From contig OX328096.1 in the NCBI GenBank assembly GCA_946811185.2, positions 48,870,252 through 48,934,251 of the forward strand: DNA of 64,000 bases, in the 5' to 3' direction. Under the pieces are notes generated by a model, which worked only from the letters and a program-made list of their open reading frames with translations, was not told the DNA's origin and did no database searches. The translations under genes and the position numbers were made by a program. Below, in pieces: positions 21,838-33,734 of the stretch. Positions within the stretch are counted from its first letter, which is position 1, and every line of letters starts with the position of its first letter. Source of the DNA: Hippopus hippopus. Taxonomy: Eukaryota; Mollusca; Bivalvia; Cardiida; Cardiidae.

Positions 21838-22039
21838 TTATTCCTTACCAGGCGACAAAGTTTCAGACGTCTAAATTGAAAGTAACTCAAATGATTGATT
21901 TTTCTTTGAAAGGTTAGAAAACATTTTGCAAAAAGGAGGAAATGCTGGTCACACATGTTCTCCTTTTCAAGTACAGTTTAGTTTTAATAAGCCTCCTTTA
22001 TCAGGGTTGTTAAAACTAAGGATTAGTAGTAAAGAGTCA
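21838..22039 (-). mobile_element. TTAA-MITE copy, third of four
   Basis: Begins ttattccttaccaggcgaca, ends gtagtaaagagtcaa. The palindrome is broken (aaatgctggtcacacatgtt). Confidence 0.83.
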
Positions 22040-22192
22040 AAAGATTTTCTATGGAAAAAAATTGAAAACATTATGGGGGAAAAGGTGAAAATGGTGGTCA
22101 CCAGTATTTTCTCCTTTTTCCACAATGTTTTGAAAAGCTCTTTTTCTCAGGGTCATAAATACACAGCATTGTTAGATAGAGACCTAACCTGT
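22040..22192 (-). mobile_element. TTAA-MITE copy, fourth of four
   Basis: Partial copy with aaaacattatgggggaaaag, tggtggtcaccagtattttc and ctttttctcagggtcataaa. Its long arm is missing. Confidence 0.8.
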
Positions 22193-22758
22193 TGCCATAT
22201 TACAGGCAATATTCAAATATGCTATCTGATACAAATTACACAAAGAAGAAAAATGATATGGAAAGATAAACTTGTTTGTTGAATGATATGAACTACACTG
22301 TGCGAAAAACAACAGTCAGTTGCAATAAGTGATTCTTGATTTTCTGACAGTAGCCTCCAAAGATGTCTGCTGCAAGAGTGTAAAAAGTTGTTATTTGGTG
22401 TATAATTTTGTACGTGAAAAGGGCATGAAAGTTTGAGAAATATATATTTTTGTTTATTTGCCTGTCTTTTCTTGTTTCTAAGTGAGTTTACCCATTCTAT
22501 ATAAAGTATTTTGCTGCTGTATTCAAAACATGATTTGAAAGTTAAATGAAAGTGCAAAATTTCACCTGGAAAGTCTACTTAAAAGTTCTCTTTAATGTTT
22601 TCACTAGACACAAAAAAAGTAGTTTTGAGTTACTTCTGTTGAAAAGAAAAAAGATGAATAAATGTTTTGCATTGAGGACAAATTATTGATGTTGAATAAA
22701 TCACACAATATACATGTAATATACATTTTATCAGTCAGTTGTATTACAACAGTATCTA
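22193..22758. other. Intron, nothing recognised
   Basis: No repeat or exon recognised between the MITE array and the TA-flanked element. Confidence 0.5.
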
Positions 22759-24018
22759 CCGTATTTCCCCTTAGTATTCAGACACCCTAAATTTTCGGAC
22801 AGCATTAATTATTTGCCAAAATAATTTATTTTTTGTCCCTAATTTCAGACACTTAGTAAAATGTCTGTCCCTTAATTTTCGGACAGGAAATTATAATGGT
22901 TTAGAAGTTCGACAAAGACCCGCAATATTCTTTCCCAAAGGACAAATTTTAGACCCATCCGAACTGAAAGAGTTTGCATACGACAATTTTAAATTTTAAA
23001 GTAAAATGGCGGAAAGTTCTCCAAAGGGGTAGAAAACACGGTGAGAAAAGGATAAATTGTTCGTTATGTGCAGACACATAAAAACAAGGGCTTGTTTGGG
23101 AGAGGGTTAATTGGCAAGTACCCGAGAATCGTAAATCAATCTTTGTTTTAAGGATTAATCCTTTGTATGACATCTGATGATCGCGGTAAACTGAATACGA
23201 GTGCTAATTTTTGTTACACGGGCTAGATATTTATGTCAAAAACTGTGATGCATTTAAGTCGTAAATTTTAGCGATAAACGCTGTAAGATACACTTTTAAT
23301 GCATAACGGTATTGATAGTTGTAATGCCCTGTACACAGGTTGACATGGAGACAAGAATGTGTATGAACGACGTAACCCGGTTTGGTTAGGTCAAGATTAA
23401 CCCTTACCACTAAACCCTTACCCGTACCAATCAATAACTGATTTTCACAGTGTGTTAATCCAATCCGACGTGTATTAAAATGGCGTAAAAGGGGCCTGAA
23501 ATATATTTTTTCCTATTTAAATATTTTCCAGGTGTAGATACAGAATCGCATTGATTGGTAAAAATTGACAAAAATAAATGATTGGTTATTACTAATCCAA
23601 CCAATCAAATTACTAACAAACAAGTATGTGCGGTACTTGATCAAACATTTGGCGGCATACTACGTCATCCTCTTTGATCTTGGATTGTGTAGGGGAAATA
23701 ATTAAAGTATATTTCAGTGAGAAAAACATTTGCAAACATTCGTACTGTCATTAAACTTTTAATTGGGAACTACCTTGATTGACAGGTATTATTTATCATA
23801 CTTACTGTTAATTGACACCACAAACCTGTAGATAGTGGATCGTTAATAGTTAAAATGTTCTTGGATACAGTGCGTTAGGAACCGAAGTTTTCGGATTGAG
23901 ATTTCCATCATCAATTCATCCCTAAATTTTCGGACAGTAAGACAATTATTTTTGTAAATTTTCGGACGCCAAAATGAATAATTATTTTTTCCCGTCCGAA
24001 TACTTAGGGGAAATACGG
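22759..24018. mobile_element. TA-flanked DNA transposon remnant, 1.26 kb
   Basis: Ends ccgtatttccccttagtatt and aatacttaggggaaatacgg are inverted repeats of about 27 bases with two or three mismatches, each flanked by TA. The motif attttcggaca recurs near both ends (22791, 22876, 23935, 23956). TA duplication suggests the Tc1/mariner/pogo group. No transposase is recognised. It ends 72 bases before exon k. Confidence 0.75.
22930..23110 (-). mobile_element. TTAA-MITE, degraded, inside TA-flanked element
   Basis: Keeps acaaattttagacccatccg, ggggtagaaaacacggtgag and gtttgggagagggttaat. The palindrome is gone. It is nested in 22759-24018. Confidence 0.65.
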
Positions 24019-24069
24019 TAGTTAATGTCTCCCTCACAGTCTACAGAAAATTCAGTCTGAGAAATTTTT

Positions 24070-24090
24070 CTTTTCCCACAATGTTTTCAG
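24070..24090 (-). promoter_or_regulatory. Repeat-derived splice acceptor of exon k
   Basis: cttttcccacaatgttttca plus the final g forms the pyrimidine tract and AG. The first 20 bases equal the right half of the TTAA-MITE palindrome and its outer bases; full copies read the same string, followed by aaaagcc or gaag. The other half of the element is not seen upstream. Confidence 0.7.
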
Positions 24091-24319
24091 TGATGTTACC
24101 CTCAACCATTCAGATGAGAACTTGTCTCATTTATCCCGGAAATCCTCCACATCATCAGGCTCTTCAACCAACACAGGGATGTCTAATCACCTGAGCGCTA
24201 GCAACCCAGATCTCTCCACTTCCACCCTCAGTGCCGAGGACAAACAACCAGATATCCCAGAACATGTGGTCAAAGTCTACAGATCAGACCAGTCCTTCAA
24301 ATTTCTACTTATACATAGG
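24091..24319 (+). CDS. RAPGEF2: RAPGEF exon k: Ser-rich linker and RA start
   Basis: 229 bases, phase 2 to 0, residues 529-605. A serine-rich part (SRKSSTSSGSSTNTG) leads to LSASNPDLSTSTLS, matching SSSNPDLLQ of vertebrates, then DIPEHVVKVYRSDQSFKFLL, the first strands of the Ras-association domain. Its acceptor, cttttcccacaatgttttcag, lies within a 21-base match to the TTAA-MITE consensus, so the splice site itself appears repeat-derived. The following intron is 9.8 kb. Confidence 0.96.
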
Positions 24320-27300
24320 GTGAGAAAGGGCTTTTGTAATATTGTCCTCTAAAACTATAATAACTTTAACACAATGTTGCATATAACTTAGAGATAGAAA
24401 TGATTACAAATATAAGTGCTCATGTCGCTCTTTTGATCGAGTACTCGAAATGATACATCGACTTTTGTCCCAAGGTTTTCAAATATAAATCATGATTGTG
24501 AATTACTGGCCTTGTGTTACCAACCAGTGCCCCAGATAATTTTTTGAGCCAAGGAGTATTTAAGCATCATTTTGCTTATGAAAGGGGTAAATTGAAACCA
24601 CTTTGCTTAAGAAGCAAATTTTTAAGCAACGAAATTCTAGTGGTAAAGTAAAAACCAAGTTTCATTTCAGTCTGGAACTGGAGTATGTTTCAATTACATC
24701 ATTTTTATTTCATACTATAGATACTGTCCAGTTAGTAAGATTGATTGAAAATTAACAGTATCATTTTATCATCTTTATCAGTTTTGAGCAGGACACTTTT
24801 AATGAAAGACTGTTTTCATGTGATATGCGCAAACAAGACTTTATAGATAGATCTACATGTTCACAGTTAAAAGCTCTTCAAACACTTTGGGAACCTTTCC
24901 TAAAATGTGCAAACATTTTTGGCAAAATCATTTCTAATCTTTGCTAAAACAAGCAGGTCAGTGATATACCATGTAACTGGTCCAATTCCTGTAAAAAATC
25001 TATCAAATCGGTAGTTTTGGGCAATCAGTTTAAATTCACAAATGATTATCACTTTGTAATCGAAAGAGCAAACCAACTAGCTATCGGTTGTACAATCGGT
25101 TTCTCCGTTGATCTGAGAATGCCTTTTTGCTTTATATACTGTGACAATTTGTCTACATGATAGTAAGCTTAAAAAGATGTTGTGTTTTGCACTTTAAAAA
25201 TCAATGGAAATACAATACCATTATTTTTTTGCTTTATTTAATATCATTTATTTTGATCTTTAAATTTTAATTTCCAAACCAGTTAAAAAATTCAGAAATA
25301 TTTCAAGCATTTGCAGACAACCCCCCCATTTCCCCCCCCCCTCCCCCTTTAGATCTATATTTCATTCCATAAAACAACAATTTTTTTCACTCATGACATA
25401 ATTTTAGCTTCCACTTATTGTTTTATTCAGAGATTTGTGTAAATTCATTGTTTAAATTCATTATTAAAGATGAGAAGATAGTTTGAAGTCCCTCTGATCG
25501 GACGATGCCACGCTAATCATTGTAGTGTCATGGGTTTTCACGTTTTTATTGGCGATCAATTTTTTGCGTCAATTAATTTCTGGAGAAGTATTACCACATG
25601 ATTTGACATCAGTTAGTCATTTTGAATAGCATATAACTTTAAAATCTGTCACTTTACAGTAGATAAGAGGATTAACACCTTTATTAGGTTCTCATAAATG
25701 ACTCGCCAGCTTCATTAGATCACGCGCGTGTCCTTCGCATTTTATACTGATTGTGTATAGCCCATATTTCTGCCGGATGCATGCAAGCTAGGTTATATGA
25801 AGCTCCTAGACCATAATTTCATGCGTCAGATTGACAATTAGGCAGATATTTTTCAGCGGCAACAACATATCATTTCAAATTTCCAAGCATCAAAACCCGG
25901 GCTCAGGGATCAAATGAGAAACTTGCCGAGTTGTCAAGTTTTGTCAAGACATCCATGGACAAAAATTTCTTTCTCATTTTTCCAGCCAATTTTCATGTTT
26001 GTAATCACTGTGTTGAATCCTAGAGTTTGATAAATATTAGTCACAAAACCAAGCGCTAAAAACCAGTATTCACGTTTCGCGACAGAGCGAGCTTCGGTAC
26101 CGACTACAATTGATTCCGGGATTTCTCAATAGCTTATCGCACTCGGAAGCCAAAACCAACTGACTTTCGACTATAGTCAATCATTGGCCCACCACTACAA
26201 ATCAGATTACAGTGTATGAATGAACTTTTTTACCCCTTTTCGGTCGCATGGGCATTTGAGTAGCACATACTGTCAACTTTGGAAGATAGTTGCCGATCCG
26301 TAGCTCTGACATTCTATTGTTATTGAAAAGAACAAAGATCATTTAAACTGAGCCATTTTTCGCTAGCAAATAATCAAATTGCAGCCTAATTCGTCCGCTG
26401 AAACAAACGGCTTTGTTAATGCTTTGTTTTATTTTACAATCCTAGCGGCAAAAATGTTAAAGTTGGCAAACCGATCAAAACAGAGCCGCAACATTTTGGA
26501 CACGAACAATATAACATCATATTATAACCTTAGAACCTTCCGGTTCAGCGTCTATATTTAGAATCGGGAAACCCTAAGCTAGAGTGAGTGTCTGTAAACA
26601 TTTCAGTGCAAATTATCCCCGAAATTACAAAGTTCTATGAATTCCATTGTTTTTAGGGCGAGTTTTTTGTACATTCTGGTACGTATAGTAGAGAAAAACT
26701 GTTCGTGATTTTTCTATTTTGTACGTGAATCACGTACATTTATACGTGATCGCACACACTGCCTTGTTCATAAAACGGTTTCGGGGATTCCACGATTCCA
26801 TACCGCGCCAAACTCCGAAACAAGTACAAGTATAACCACGTTACATAAAATGTTTTAATTCGTTCAGAAGGTGATATGTAAGCGTTTCAGTGACAATAAA
26901 GCCGATCAAGATCCCTAGATTGGTTGTAGACAAAAAATACGCCTTGAAAATCAGATGAATCGCATATCCTAGACTGCATTTGCGTATTTAATACGCTTCA
27001 AAATAAGTTTTGTTGTGTATTCCTATTCCAACTTGTGTTAAATAAGCAAATACGCAGCTTATCTGGCTCTCTGACCAACATACATTGACAAGCTGAAAAA
27101 GAAATAGAGAGTGGGGCAATATACGAGTGAATAAGAAAATATAAACGAGAAATGATTGAAATTAACCGAAAAAAGTTTGTTCATTTAGAAAATTATTAAT
27201 CTGGTATCAGATGTCCGTAATACTTACACGCACGGTCAAATATACCGGTAATCGAATTCAAGGTATAGTTAGCCTCTGGAATGATCAGAGATGACTGATG

Positions 27301-27620
27301 GATATCTTGAATTTTACATTGTCTGTAATTATAATTATGTCTTATTAACAAGTCAATAAGTCTTTAAATCTTAAAAACATCAAATTGAAATGCATGAACA
27401 AACTAACCAGTTTTGGTGTGAAAGAATCCCAAATTTGTTTGACACAAAAATGCTGATTGAAGGCATTGCAGAATGACTACCACTTACATATATAGTGGAT
27501 TAAGGTGTTGTTAGTCGGTAAGATGTTACACATAGTTGACCCTTCATATTCCCTTTGTCATCTGTATTGATCTCCAGAATTGAAATGCAAAATTGTTTTA
27601 AAATTTTGAATAGGGAAAGC
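24320..27620. other. Intron, 3.3 kb, nothing recognised
   Basis: Holds a C-rich run (25322-25350) and a less AT-rich part at 26040-26830 with no repeat I know. No exon with matching phase is found between exons k and l. Confidence 0.5.
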
Positions 27621-27624
27621 TGGG

Positions 27625-27765
27625 TAACAAGACGTTTCGCCCCCAAGATGTTTCCCCCCTGGTCGTTTCGCCTCTATTTTTCACCCCTAGTCTTTTCGCC
27701 CCCGAACCCTAGTCTTTTCGCCCCAAAACCATTTCCTCCCAGAGTCGTTTCGCCCCCAAACAAGA
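27625..27765 (+). repeat. Minisatellite of CGTTTCGCCCCC-type units
   Basis: Irregular units such as gacgtttcgcccccaagatg, ctggtcgtttcgcctctatt, agtcttttcgcccccgaacc and gtcgtttcgcccccaaac. The same motif lies inverted at 33735-33855. Confidence 0.8.
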
Positions 27766-27960
27766 GAGAGAGACAGAGAGAGAGTGAGCACCTTTAGGGA
27801 ACAATGGTTCAAAGAATCTTGAATGACAGTGTATATTAAGAATTATTACAATAATTTTAATTATAATTTTCTAAAAAGAAGAAGAAAGAAAATATATATA
27901 AATGTTTACCGATGTCAGTGTCCTTTGTAGTCTTTTATAACAGACTGAAGTATTACGGTT

Positions 27961-28565
27961 TTTAGCTCCACTGGCCGAAGGCCAGAGAGCTATTGTCATG
28001 GCGTTGTGTCCGTCGTCCGTCCGTCCGTTCGTCTGTGCGTGCGTCCGTAAACTTTTTCTTTAAAAAACTTCTCCTCAGAAACTATTGACTGGATTTTTAC
28101 CAAATTTCACAGGAATGTTCCTTTGGTGGTCCTCTTTCAAATTCCTTCAAATAATTGTGTTCCATGAAGAATTCTGGTTGCCATGGCAACCAAAGTAAAA
28201 AACCTTTAAAAATCTTCTCCTCCCAAACCGCTATTTGGATAGCATTATTATTTTGCAGGAATGTTCCTTAGATACAGGTTTACAGAATTCCTTAAAAAAA
28301 AAAAGATCTGTCAAAAAACATGGCTTTTATGGGAGACTCGTTTTCCTTTTATGGTATAAATTAAAATCTTTGAAAAATTTCTTCTCTAAAACTATTCATT
28401 GGATTTCATTGTTGTTTTGCAGGTAAGTTCCTATGGTGGTTGTCTACCAAATTGTTTCTTCAGTGAGCTAAAATGCAGGATTGAATGATAATTGTTAAAA
28501 ACTTCCTTTCGCCATTATAGAAATATCAGGCCTGTGGAGCGATACAGGCGCTCAAGTGCCTCTAG
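27961..28565 (+). mobile_element. Helentron-like element, family 2, short copy
   Basis: Starts after TTTT with agctccactggccgaaggcc, then agagagct: a hairpin. A tract gtccgtcgtccgtccgtccg follows. Near the 3' end ggcctgtggagc inverts the 5' gctccactggcc, and the element closes with ggcgctcaagtgcctctag: hairpin plus CTCTAG. Body homologous to 53892-54935 (ggttgccatggcaac shared). Confidence 0.78.
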
Positions 28566-28610
28566 TTGATTGATACCGTTGATCACATTGTTTATTTGGT
28601 TTGAGTTACT

Positions 28611-29783
28611 AGTCCCCTACTGGCGAAGCCGGAGGGGACTTTAGGTTTGCACTCCGTCCGTCCATCTGTCTGTCAGTCCAGCAAATCAGTTTTCCGGACT
28701 TTTTTTCTTAATGCTGGCAGATATTGAGCTGATTTTTGGTGTGTAAGTCAACCACCATGAGTTACAGATCAAGTTCGAGGTTCATTCCGGTCCACTGATT
28801 TTTTACGAAATTACGGGCCTTGGACTTAGAAAATTTCACTGAAAAAACAGTTTTCCGGACTTTTTTTCTAAACACTGGTAGATATTGAGTTCATTTTTGG
28901 TGTGCAAGTCAACAACCATGAGTTACAGATCATGTTCGAGTTTTGTTCCGGTCCACAGATTTTTGACGAAATTACGGGCCTTGGACTTAAAAATTTTCAC
29001 GGAAAAAACAGTTTTCCGGACTTCTTCTAAACGCTGGCAGATATTGAGCTGCTTTTTGGTGTGCAAGTCAACAACCATGAGTTACAGATCAAGTTTGAGT
29101 TTCGTTATGGTCCACTGATTACTGACGAAATTACGGGCCTTGGACTTATAAAATTTCACAGAAAAAACAGTTTTCCGGACTTATTTTCTAAACGCTGGCA
29201 GATATTGAGCTGATTTTTGGTGTGTAAGTCAACCACTATGAGTTACATATGAAGTTTGAGTTTCATTCTGGTCCACTGATTTTTTAAGAAATTATGGGCC
29301 TTGGACTTGGAAATTTTCACCCAAAAAAACAATTTTCCAGACTTTTTTTCTAAATGCTGGCAGATATTGAGCTGATTTTCGGTGTGTAAGTCAACCACCA
29401 TGAGTTACAGATCGAGTTCGAGTTTCGTTCCGGTCCACTGATTTTTTAAGAAATTACGGGCCTTGGACTTAGAAAATTTCACAGAAAAAACAGTTTTCCC
29501 AACTTTTTTGCTTACAATGCACATGTTTGGTATGTAGGTACCTGTCATTGATACCAATCTTCTCTGGGTTATATGTCCAAGGTCAAGGTAAAAATTTTCA
29601 ACCCTTATCATGAAAACTTATCCTCGACACTTTTTATAGTCATTTCTCTGTATATTTTTTAAGTACTTAGGTTATAACACTTATACATGGTAAGCTGGTA
29701 CCTCTCATTGGTACACACCTACTGATGATAAGGTCAAGGTCATCTCACAAGGTAAAGGTCATATTTCTGAAAATTTGCTTTTA

Positions 29784-29816
<33 letters not shown>

Positions 29817-30031
29817 CTTAGTAAAACTTCTTCAATGAAATTACTTTAACGAGGAAAATGCTTATACATCTGGCTTTCATTAAAGCATTCCATACAAAGA
29901 CAGACACGATGCTTATAATTCTGAAAGAGAGTCAGATACGTTCTTTCTCCTCCAGAGAGTTTCTCAAACTATACCTGCCAGCGATATATATGGCCGGTAG
30001 GGGACTCGGTATTGCTATGCAATACTATTAG
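28611..30031 (+). mobile_element. Helentron-like element, family 3, tandem array
   Basis: Starts agtcccctactggcgaagcc then ggaggggact, a hairpin, followed by ctccgtccgtccatctgtct. The inverse gccggtaggggact is at 29993-30006, then the hairpin gtattgctatgcaatac and tattag (or CTTG at 30039). Inside are about five to six repeats of about 160 bases. A foreign 3' end (tgtgtttcacaaacacatct, then tg) at 29798-29818 suggests a composite. Confidence 0.75.
28680..29500 (+). repeat. Tandem array, about 160-base period
   Basis: cagttttccggactttttt recurs near 28687, 28847, 29008, 29168, 29329 and 29488, each followed by gctggcagatattgagctga and atgagttacagatcaagtt-type sequence. Small open frames in both strands come from the repeat. 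Confidence 0.85.
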
Positions 30032-30039
30032 AATGCTTG

Positions 30040-30995
30040 TTAATCGTAGGATGTTCACGCAATTAATGCGATTAATGCTGAGGTGTGAAAACACATGCTT
30101 TATGCAAAATTAAACGTCTTTAATTATATCATTAGCACCTTTCCAGGTAAGTATTTTAAATTGGTCGGTTGGTTCTTTAACAGTGTCGATGAGCAATGAT
30201 TGAAAAAGGTAAAGTTTTCATAATTGGTATATTTTTGTTTCAAGAAAATCTTTTATACACTGATGAAAGGGCTTATCATCATTCATCTTTGAAAATGTTG
30301 TATGTTGTGTAAAGGATACTAGAACGGAAAAATTATGTCAGTTTTGTGCATTTCATGTCAGGAAGAAGTAAATGGCCGACGCCATTCTATTTCTTATCAT
30401 AGGTGTTAGGGATGGCAGCATTGGTTTTGTGGGACAGGTAAGCTTTTATTTTATGTTATATAGTTTGATGGCTTGTTTTGGCCATTGTACTCTCTGCTTT
30501 AGGCATTGCATGTTTACCGACTGAACAAAATTGTTGAAAAACAACACTGCATTGTTTGATATTTCGGCAATTGCCGTTTGGAAGAGCTCAAAACACTATT
30601 TCCTCAAGAACAGTCCTTAAGTAGATCGAGTTACACGATCCCTGCCAAAAGTAAAATGAAAAATCATAACACAAAAAAGAGAACTAAACTGAATTAGATA
30701 AATATAATAAGATAACTGACATTGTGGTTATGTAATAGAATCAGTATATCCAAAGGAAACGTGAATATCTGTCCATAGTTTTTTTTTTTTATATATATGT
30801 ATAGATCTAGTCAATCCTTGACTAAGATTAAAATTCAGTAACGGGGGAAAAAAAAACATTGAGGGAAAAGAATCATTTAGAACTGTATCTCCTTTTGTCA
30901 AGATGCTGATCTCCTGCAGTAGACAAAAATGATACAGCATAATTATGATGCCAATCTGATCTCGGTCTTTACCTCTCTTTCACCTTCAAGGTTAT
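30040..30995. other. Intron, nothing recognised
   Basis: Contains an AG...GT flanked 35-base stretch (30403-30437) that I reject as an exon, and a T/A run at 30780. Confidence 0.5.
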
Positions 30996-32323
30996 TTTTA
31001 GCTCACCTGAGCACAAAGTGCTCATGGGGAGCTATTGTGATCGTGCTGTGTCCGGCGTGCATCGTGCGTCATCCGTCGTCAACTTTTTCACCTTGTGTAC
31101 GCTGTAGAGGCCACATTTTAAGTCCGATACTCATGAAACTTGGTCAGAATGTTTGTCTCAATTAAATCTCGAACGAGTTCGAAAATGGGTCATGTCGGGT
31201 CAAAAACTAGGTCACTAGGTCAAATCTTAGAAAAATCTTGTGTACGCTCTAGAGGCCACATTTTCTGTCCAATACTCCTGAAAGTTGGTCAGAATGTTTG
31301 CCTTGATAATATCTCGGACGAGTTTGAAAATAGGTCATGTCGGGTCAAAAACTAGGTCACCAGATCAGATCTTAGAAAAACCTTGTGTACGCTCTAGAGG
31401 CAACATTTTCTGTCCAACACTCCTGAAAGTTGGTCTGAATGTTTGTCTTGATGATATCTCAGACGAGTTCGAAAATGGGTCATGTCGGGTCAAAAACTAG
31501 GTCACCAGGTCAAATCTTAGAAAAACCTTGTGTTCGCTCTAGAGGCCACATTTTCAATCCAACACTCTTGGAAGTTGGTCAGAATGTTTGTCTTGATGAT
31601 ATCTCGGATGAGTTTGAAAATGGCTCATGTCGAGTCAAAAACTAGGTCACTAGGTCAAATCTTAGAAAAACCTTGTGTACACTCTAGAAACCACATTTTC
31701 TGTCAAAAACTCTTGAAACTTGGTCAGAATGTTTGTCTTGATAATAGCTCAGGCAAGTTTGATAATGGGTCATGTGGGGTCAAAAATTAGGTCACTAGAT
31801 CAAATCTTAGAAAAACTTTGTGTGCGCTCTCGAGGACACATTTTCAGTCCGATACTCCTGAAACTCGATCAGAATGTTTGTCTTTATGAGACCTTGAATG
31901 AACTTAAATTTGGGTCATGTGGGGTCAAAAACTAGGTCACTGGGTCAAAAATTGTAAAAACCTTTTGTACACTCTAGAGGCCACATTTTAATCCGAAACT
32001 CTTAAAAGTTGGTCAGAATGTTTGTCTTGATAATATCTTGAAAGTGTTCGAAAATGGGTAATGTTGGATCAAAAAGTAGGTCACTAGGTCAAATCTTCGA
32101 AAACCTTGTTTACTTTCTAGAGGCCTCATTTTTAATGCAATACTCATGAAACTTGGTCAGAATGTTGGTCTTGCACCAGTTTGCAAAGTGGGTCATTTCG
32201 GGTCAATAACTCATGAAAATCTTGGTAGAATGTTTGTCATAATATCTCAAAAGAGATTGAAAATGGGTCATGTTTGGTCAAATGACTCAGGTGAGCGATT
32301 TCAGGGCCATCATGGCCCTCTTG
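30996..32323 (+). mobile_element. Helentron-like element, family 1, copy 1
   Basis: 1328 bases. The 5' end tttttagctcacctgagcac then aaagtgctcatggggagct is a hairpin. A short gtgtccggcg and catccgtcgtc tract follows, then seven or so 145-base repeats. At the 3' end tcaggtgagc inverts the 5' gctcacctga, followed by gggccatcatggccctcttg: a hairpin plus CTCTTG. Homologous to 50351-51685 in the same orientation. Confidence 0.8.
31085..32150 (+). repeat. Tandem array, 145-base period
   Basis: Units carry cttgtgtacgctctagaggc, ttggtcagaatgtttgtctt, tcatgtcgggtcaaaaacta and ggtcactaggtcaaatctta. Starts fall about 145 bases apart. Because 145 is not divisible by three, staggered 60-86 codon frames appear; they are not genes. 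Confidence 0.9.
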
Positions 32324-33277
32324 TTTAAAGGATTAATACCTAAATTGTTCTCTGGTTGAAAGAGTCCACTGTGTTGCTGGTCAAAAGGCTTTAGATCATG
32401 TGCCGTAATAATCCTGTTAGGACTGATTATCAACTTGTTAATTACATATTACGCAATCTTTGTCATTTTGACTTTGCTACTGTGAAGCCACGTAATTGAT
32501 TACGCAACCCTTTGTCACATTATGCATTACTTTCAGTATTTTGAGGATACAGAACAGTTGTTTTTTTTTTTTTTTTAACAAAACATTGATGTCTGCACCA
32601 ATTTTTATCAAAAGGCATAGATGCGTTTATATAGCTAGAAATACAAATGTGTAAAAACATTTCACTGTCTTATCATTTATACTTCTGAGGTTCATCGGAA
32701 AAAGGGTTGATTGATATCAGACATAAAAGTTGTGAACTTTGATCCAGATTTTGCATTTTTCCTGAAACATGGGTTCACTTAAAAGGGGGGAGGGAGAGAG
32801 AGGGAGAGAGAGGTGCAGTATGGGATAAGACTGATATTAGTTTTGTCTCCAATAGCATACAATAATCGAAGCAGGAAAGTAGCAGAACATTGGCAGCAGT
32901 TTTACTACATGTCTTTTTCATTAAATGTGCGCACAGAAATTATGGCTATCAGTGTGGTTCAAAGATCATACTACAACTTACGTGACGTCTGATCCTGATC
33001 CACCCCAACAGTCGGATAATTTATCGGTATAAAGATAAACCCTGGATTGTATTTTTAATGGATAATACTCGTAATCTTATCATGGCGAACTTATATGAAG
33101 TCGCATGCAGGATCCATAAACATATCCCTAAGTCAGTGTGATTTTGGGGTTTGCTGAAATACAGTACAGTACTAATCTTTTTACTTTATTTTAGTCTTTA
33201 TCATTCCAATGTACAAATAACACAAAAAGGGGAAATGTTTTAGAAAAATACAATAACCATTAATAGTCTGGTACTTG
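32324..33277. other. Intron, nothing recognised apart from GA run
   Basis: A GA-rich run at 32786-32815 and a poly-T run at 32561. No exon recognised. Confidence 0.5.
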
Positions 33278-33426
33278 AAAGGAAGCAATTTAAAACAATG
33301 TGGAAAAAAAGAGTAAATGCTGGTTACCAGTATTTCCTCCTCTTTTCATAGTGTTCGACCATTCAAACACTAACATCATAATTTGAGCAACTCTTGATAC
33401 TTTGTTTTTTGGTTTTTTTTGTCTGT
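33278..33426 (+). mobile_element. TTAA-MITE, ends lost
   Basis: Keeps acaatgtggaaaaaaagagt, aaatgctggttaccagtatt and ataatttgagcaactcttga. Both termini are gone. A further start (ttttaaccttttaccacatg) lies at 33514. Confidence 0.72.
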
Positions 33427-33734
33427 TAACCGAAAAAGTGGTCGTTGTAAAGCTAGGGTAATAAGTTTCTTTCATTTATAGAATCTTTTTGCTTTCTTTT
33501 AAATGTAATAACTTTTAACCTTTTACCACATGAATACGAATTTAATTTTTGATAAGGGTCTCATTGTCTTAATTATGCAAATGCTAAAAAAGAAATTTCG
33601 AACTATGTTTACTTACTTGTTTAAAGTTTGAGAAAATATACATGACCTTATTCTGATTTTTTTCCACATATCACCATTGTCCTGCTGTAAAAATTTATAA
33701 AAGTTCTATGGTGAAATTCAGTTTTACCTTGTAT

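Noticed and set aside
24510..26765. CAGTG near 24516 and CACTG near 26757 as ends of a hAT element
   Set aside because: Only five bases match and there is no 8-base duplication.
28885..29611. Frames on both strands in the 160-base array
   Set aside because: Repeat artefacts of family 3, no protein family.
30403..30437. 35-base stretch between AG and GTAAGC, exon-like
   Set aside because: Length is not a multiple of three while the flanking exons k and l join in phase 0, and the peptide matches nothing in the family.
31140..31935. Series of 60-86 codon plus-strand frames of similar peptide sequence
   Set aside because: They come from the 145-base tandem unit; each unit shifts the frame by one. 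No start context, splice signals or known domain. Same for 50334-51411.
31085..32150. CRISPR-like array
   Set aside because: Units are long, diverged and contiguous with no spacers, in an animal intron.
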